From Candidatus Glassiibacteriota bacterium (lineage in GTDB: Bacteria; Gemmatimonadota; Glassbacteria; GWA2-58-10): a stretch of 6,770 nt of DNA. Where the stretch lies: assembly GCA_016934095.1 (NCBI GenBank), contig JAFGTO010000221.1, positions 1 through 6,770 of the forward strand, given 5' to 3'. Made by a program: the position numbers and the translations under genes. Each line of letters starts with the position of its first letter. Position 1 is the first letter of the stretch. This document shows, in pieces, positions 5,341 to 6,770 of the stretch. Under the pieces are notes generated by a model. It did no database searches, was not told the origin of the DNA, and saw nothing but the letters and a program-made list of their open reading frames with translations.

Positions 5341-5376
5341 TTGAAGACTCCCCTTGAGCCAAGCTGCGGGGAATGT
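5341..5376 (-). repeat. Dispersed hairpin repeat, copy 2 (upstream of yebC)
   Basis: On the minus strand this reads CATTCCCC...CAAGGGGAGTCTTCAA, the inverted counterpart of 3220-3253. The 16-base right half is identical; the left half keeps ATTCCCC and AGCTTG. It folds as TCCCC, 4 bases, CTTG, 3 bases, CAAG, GGGA, so the stems are kept while the loop lengths trade off (4+3 here, 5+2 in copy 1). It would lie in the 5' leader of the yebC-ruv transcript. Confidence 0.7.
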
Positions 5377-5425
5377 ACTCGTTGTCCAATTCATTAATAT
5401 TACTTAAGTTAGTGATCTTCAGCTA

Positions 5426-5454
5426 AATATAGCAAGCGGCATAATAAAACGCAA
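5426..5454 (-). promoter_or_regulatory. Candidate promoter of the yebC-ruvCAB operon
   Basis: On the minus strand TTGCGT (5449-5454, 3 of 6) is followed after exactly 17 bases by TATATT (5426-5431, 5 of 6), in an AT-rich stretch. It would give a leader of about 230 bases containing hairpin repeat copy 2. A second, weaker option nearer the gene is TTGAGA then 17 bases then AATCTT, ending close to 5211. The rest of the divergent spacer 5187-5547 shows no gene and no riboswitch I can recognise. Confidence 0.3.
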
Positions 5455-5547
5455 TTAAAATAAGAGCGGCCGTCCCGGTCAAACCTGTTGCCTGCAGTGC
5501 GGCCAGGCATTATCTTACCAGCTTTGCGAAAGGCGGTACCCCGGGAA

Positions 5548-6621
5548 ATGAGAGGAATACCCACAGTCCTGCTGGCCGAGGGTGCTTTCGAGGACGACGG
5601 CATGAGCAAGACCTGTTACGGCCTGCTGCGCTATGCCCCGGAAACGGTGGTGGCCGTAATCGACAGCCGCCATGCCGGCAGCGATGCTTTCCCGGTCAGC
5701 GGGCTGGGACGCGGCATACCGGTGGTGGCCGACCTGACCGCCGCCCTGAGTTTCGGCCCCCGGCGGCTGGTCATCGGGGTGGCGCCTGCCGGAGGCGCCC
5801 TGCCCGCCGACTGGCGCAGGCAGTTGATCCTAGCCCTGGAAAAGGGTCTCGAGGTGGTGGGCGGGCTCCATACCATACTCGGGGAAGACCGGGAGCTGGC
5901 GGCCGCCGCCGCCCGGGGCAGCGGGAAGATAACCGACTTGAGGCGGCCGCCGGAAGACTTGCCGGTGGGGACTGCTCTGGCCCAGCAGGCCACCGCCCGG
6001 GTGGTGCTGACCATGGGCACGGACTGCAACGCCGGCAAGATGACTGCCTCGCTCGAGCTGGTGCAGCTCGCCCGCAGCCGGGGCATCAGGGCCGCTTTCT
6101 GCGCTACCGGCCAGACAGGGATCGCCATCGCCGGCAGCGGTATCGCTATCGACCACGTGCTGAGCGACTTCACCGCCGGGGCAGCCGAGAGACTGGTGCT
6201 GGAGGCGTTCGAGCGGGAAAACCCGGAGCTTATAGTGGTGGAGGGCCAGGGCGGACTGGCCCAGCCTTCCTATTCCGGGGTCACCCTCTCGCTGATGCAC
6301 GGCTGCCTGCCGGACGTGATGATCCTCTGCCACCGGGCCACCCAGAAATATGTCGAGCATGTCAACTGGCCCATGCCTCCCCTCGACGAGCAGGTGGCGC
6401 TGTGCGAGCAGGCCATGCGCCTGGTCAAGCCGGCGAAAGTGGCGGCCCTCGCCCTCCATACCCGGGGCCTGAGCGACAGCAAGGCCAGCCGGGCCGTGCA
6501 GGAGGCCTCCCGGCTGACCGGGCTGCCGGCCACCGACCCGGTGCGCTTCGGCTGCGAAGTCCTGCTCGAAGCGGTAAAACCCCTCAGCGAAAAAGTGCCC
6601 CTCTACCCGGATCTCCGCTGA
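5548..6621 (+). CDS. DUF1611 family protein, DgcN-like (putative D-glutamate N-acetyltransferase)
   Basis: The product matches the DUF1611 family. Its characterised member DgcN acetylates D-glutamate with acetyl-CoA in D-glutamate breakdown; whether this protein shares that substrate is inferred. From ATG 5548 it is 357 residues. An N-terminal Rossmann-like domain (LLAEG at 8-12, then VVAVIDSRHAG at 34-44) leads to a P-loop domain with GTDCNAGKMT (157-166), resembling the GTDxxxGK loop of BioD-type proteins. Then come ATGQTG (186-191), VVEGQGGL (230-237), SLMHG near 248-252, and a C-terminal domain with the ALHTRGL region. The frame is open back to TTG 5488 (377 residues) with GTG 5497 and TTG 5524 as further options. 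I chose ATG 5548 because homologues begin near this strand and upstream options lack ribosome sites; its own GGGA is weak. It is transcribed away from the ruv operon. No dipeptide epimerase partner is seen in the window. Confidence 0.85.
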   Translation: MRGIPTVLLAEGAFEDDGMSKTCYGLLRYAPETVVAVIDSRHAGSDAFPVSGLGRGIPVVADLTAALSFGPRRLVIGVAPAGGALPADWRRQLILALEKGLEVVGGLHTILGEDRELAAAAARGSGKITDLRRPPEDLPVGTALAQQATARVVLTMGTDCNAGKMTASLELVQLARSRGIRAAFCATGQTGIAIAGSGIAIDHVLSDFTAGAAERLVLEAFERENPELIVVEGQGGLAQPSYSGVTLSLMHGCLPDVMILCHRATQKYVEHVNWPMPPLDEQVALCEQAMRLVKPAKVAALALHTRGLSDSKASRAVQEASRLTGLPATDPVRFGCEVLLEAVKPLSEKVPLYPDLR

Positions 6622-6634
6622 CCCGAATTATTCA

Positions 6635-6754
6635 TAAAAATATCGCCACGATTTTATAACTTCAAGCATCTGAATAGGTTCAAAAGTAAATCAAATCCCC
6701 GGGAAATGTATTCTCTCTCATTGGTTCGTGTTTAACTGCGCGGCGATATTTTTA
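6635..6754. repeat. 13-bp inverted repeat framing the 3' region of the DUF1611 gene
   Basis: TAAAAATATCGCC (6635-6647) is exactly complementary to GGCGATATTTTTA (6742-6754). After one mismatch two more pairs (CG) extend the arms to 15 of 16, spanning 120 bases. The 88-base AT-rich interior codes for nothing convincing. The loop is too long for an intrinsic terminator; it may be a small element with terminal inverted repeats or a regulatory pair. The remainder, 6622-6770, shows no clear gene. Confidence 0.5.
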
Positions 6755-6770
6755 CCTTCGGCTCGCCTGC

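Noticed and set aside
5102..5389. Minus-strand 95-codon frame upstream of yebC
   Set aside because: It overlaps the yebC start in another frame, is partly encoded by the hairpin repeat, and has no ribosome site or family match.
544..6638. 12-bp inverted match TTTATGAATAAT (544-555) with 6627-6638
   Set aside because: AT-rich, with no extension on either side; consistent with chance.
5539..6708. 12-bp direct repeat CCCCGGGAAATG at 5539-5550 and 6697-6708
   Set aside because: About one such pair is expected by chance in a window of this size; the second copy starts only a 9-codon frame.
6732..6770. Possible C-terminus of a minus-strand gene entering from the right edge (12 codons then TAA)
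   Set aside because: Too short to judge, no family signal, and the inverted-repeat arm lies inside it; cannot be supported without sequence beyond 6770.

Overview
The window is a GC-rich bacterial chromosomal segment. Most of it is one minus-strand housekeeping block, with one divergent gene at the right end. In transcription order (right to left) the block runs yebC - ruvC - ruvA - (27-codon-class small ORF) - ruvB - DUF2905 membrane protein - queA - [gap] - tgt (5' end only; it runs off the left edge). The order yebC-ruvC-ruvA-ruvB-queA-tgt is widely conserved in bacteria such as Deltaproteobacteria, Firmicutes and several uncultured lineages. It joins Holliday-junction processing (RuvABC) to the last steps of queuosine tRNA modification (Tgt inserts preQ1, QueA builds epoxyqueuosine). 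The sequence alone does not fix the phylum. The mix of conserved operon order, high GC coding DNA and AT-rich spacers carrying structured repeats suits an uncultured, free-living, metagenome-type genome, but that is an inference.

Layout: 1-238 tgt start; 239-654 a 416-base gap holding nested inverted repeats, a compact three-stem cloverleaf repeat (445-499), a likely tgt promoter and a likely queA terminator; 655-1707 queA; 1708-1837 spacer with twin TGAA-loop hairpins; 1838-2071 DUF2905; 2094-3158 ruvB; 3159-3291 spacer carrying one copy of a dispersed hairpin repeat and a tiny ORF coupled to ruvA; 3292-3873 ruvA; 3929-4447 ruvC, apparently starting at TTG inside the end of yebC; 4428-5186 yebC with a perfect Shine-Dalgarno; 5187-5547 a divergent intergenic region with the second, inverted copy of the hairpin repeat and a candidate promoter; 5548-6621 a plus-strand DUF1611/DgcN-family gene; 6622-6770 an AT-rich tail framed by a 13-bp inverted repeat.

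The genes are ordinary. The unusual content is in the spacers: at least three different classes of palindromic repeat have settled in the gaps of an otherwise tight operon. They separate ruvA from ruvB and queA from tgt, gene pairs that are usually contiguous. I found no CRISPR array, transposase, tRNA, rRNA or defence system, and no convincing evidence of a new multi-gene system.
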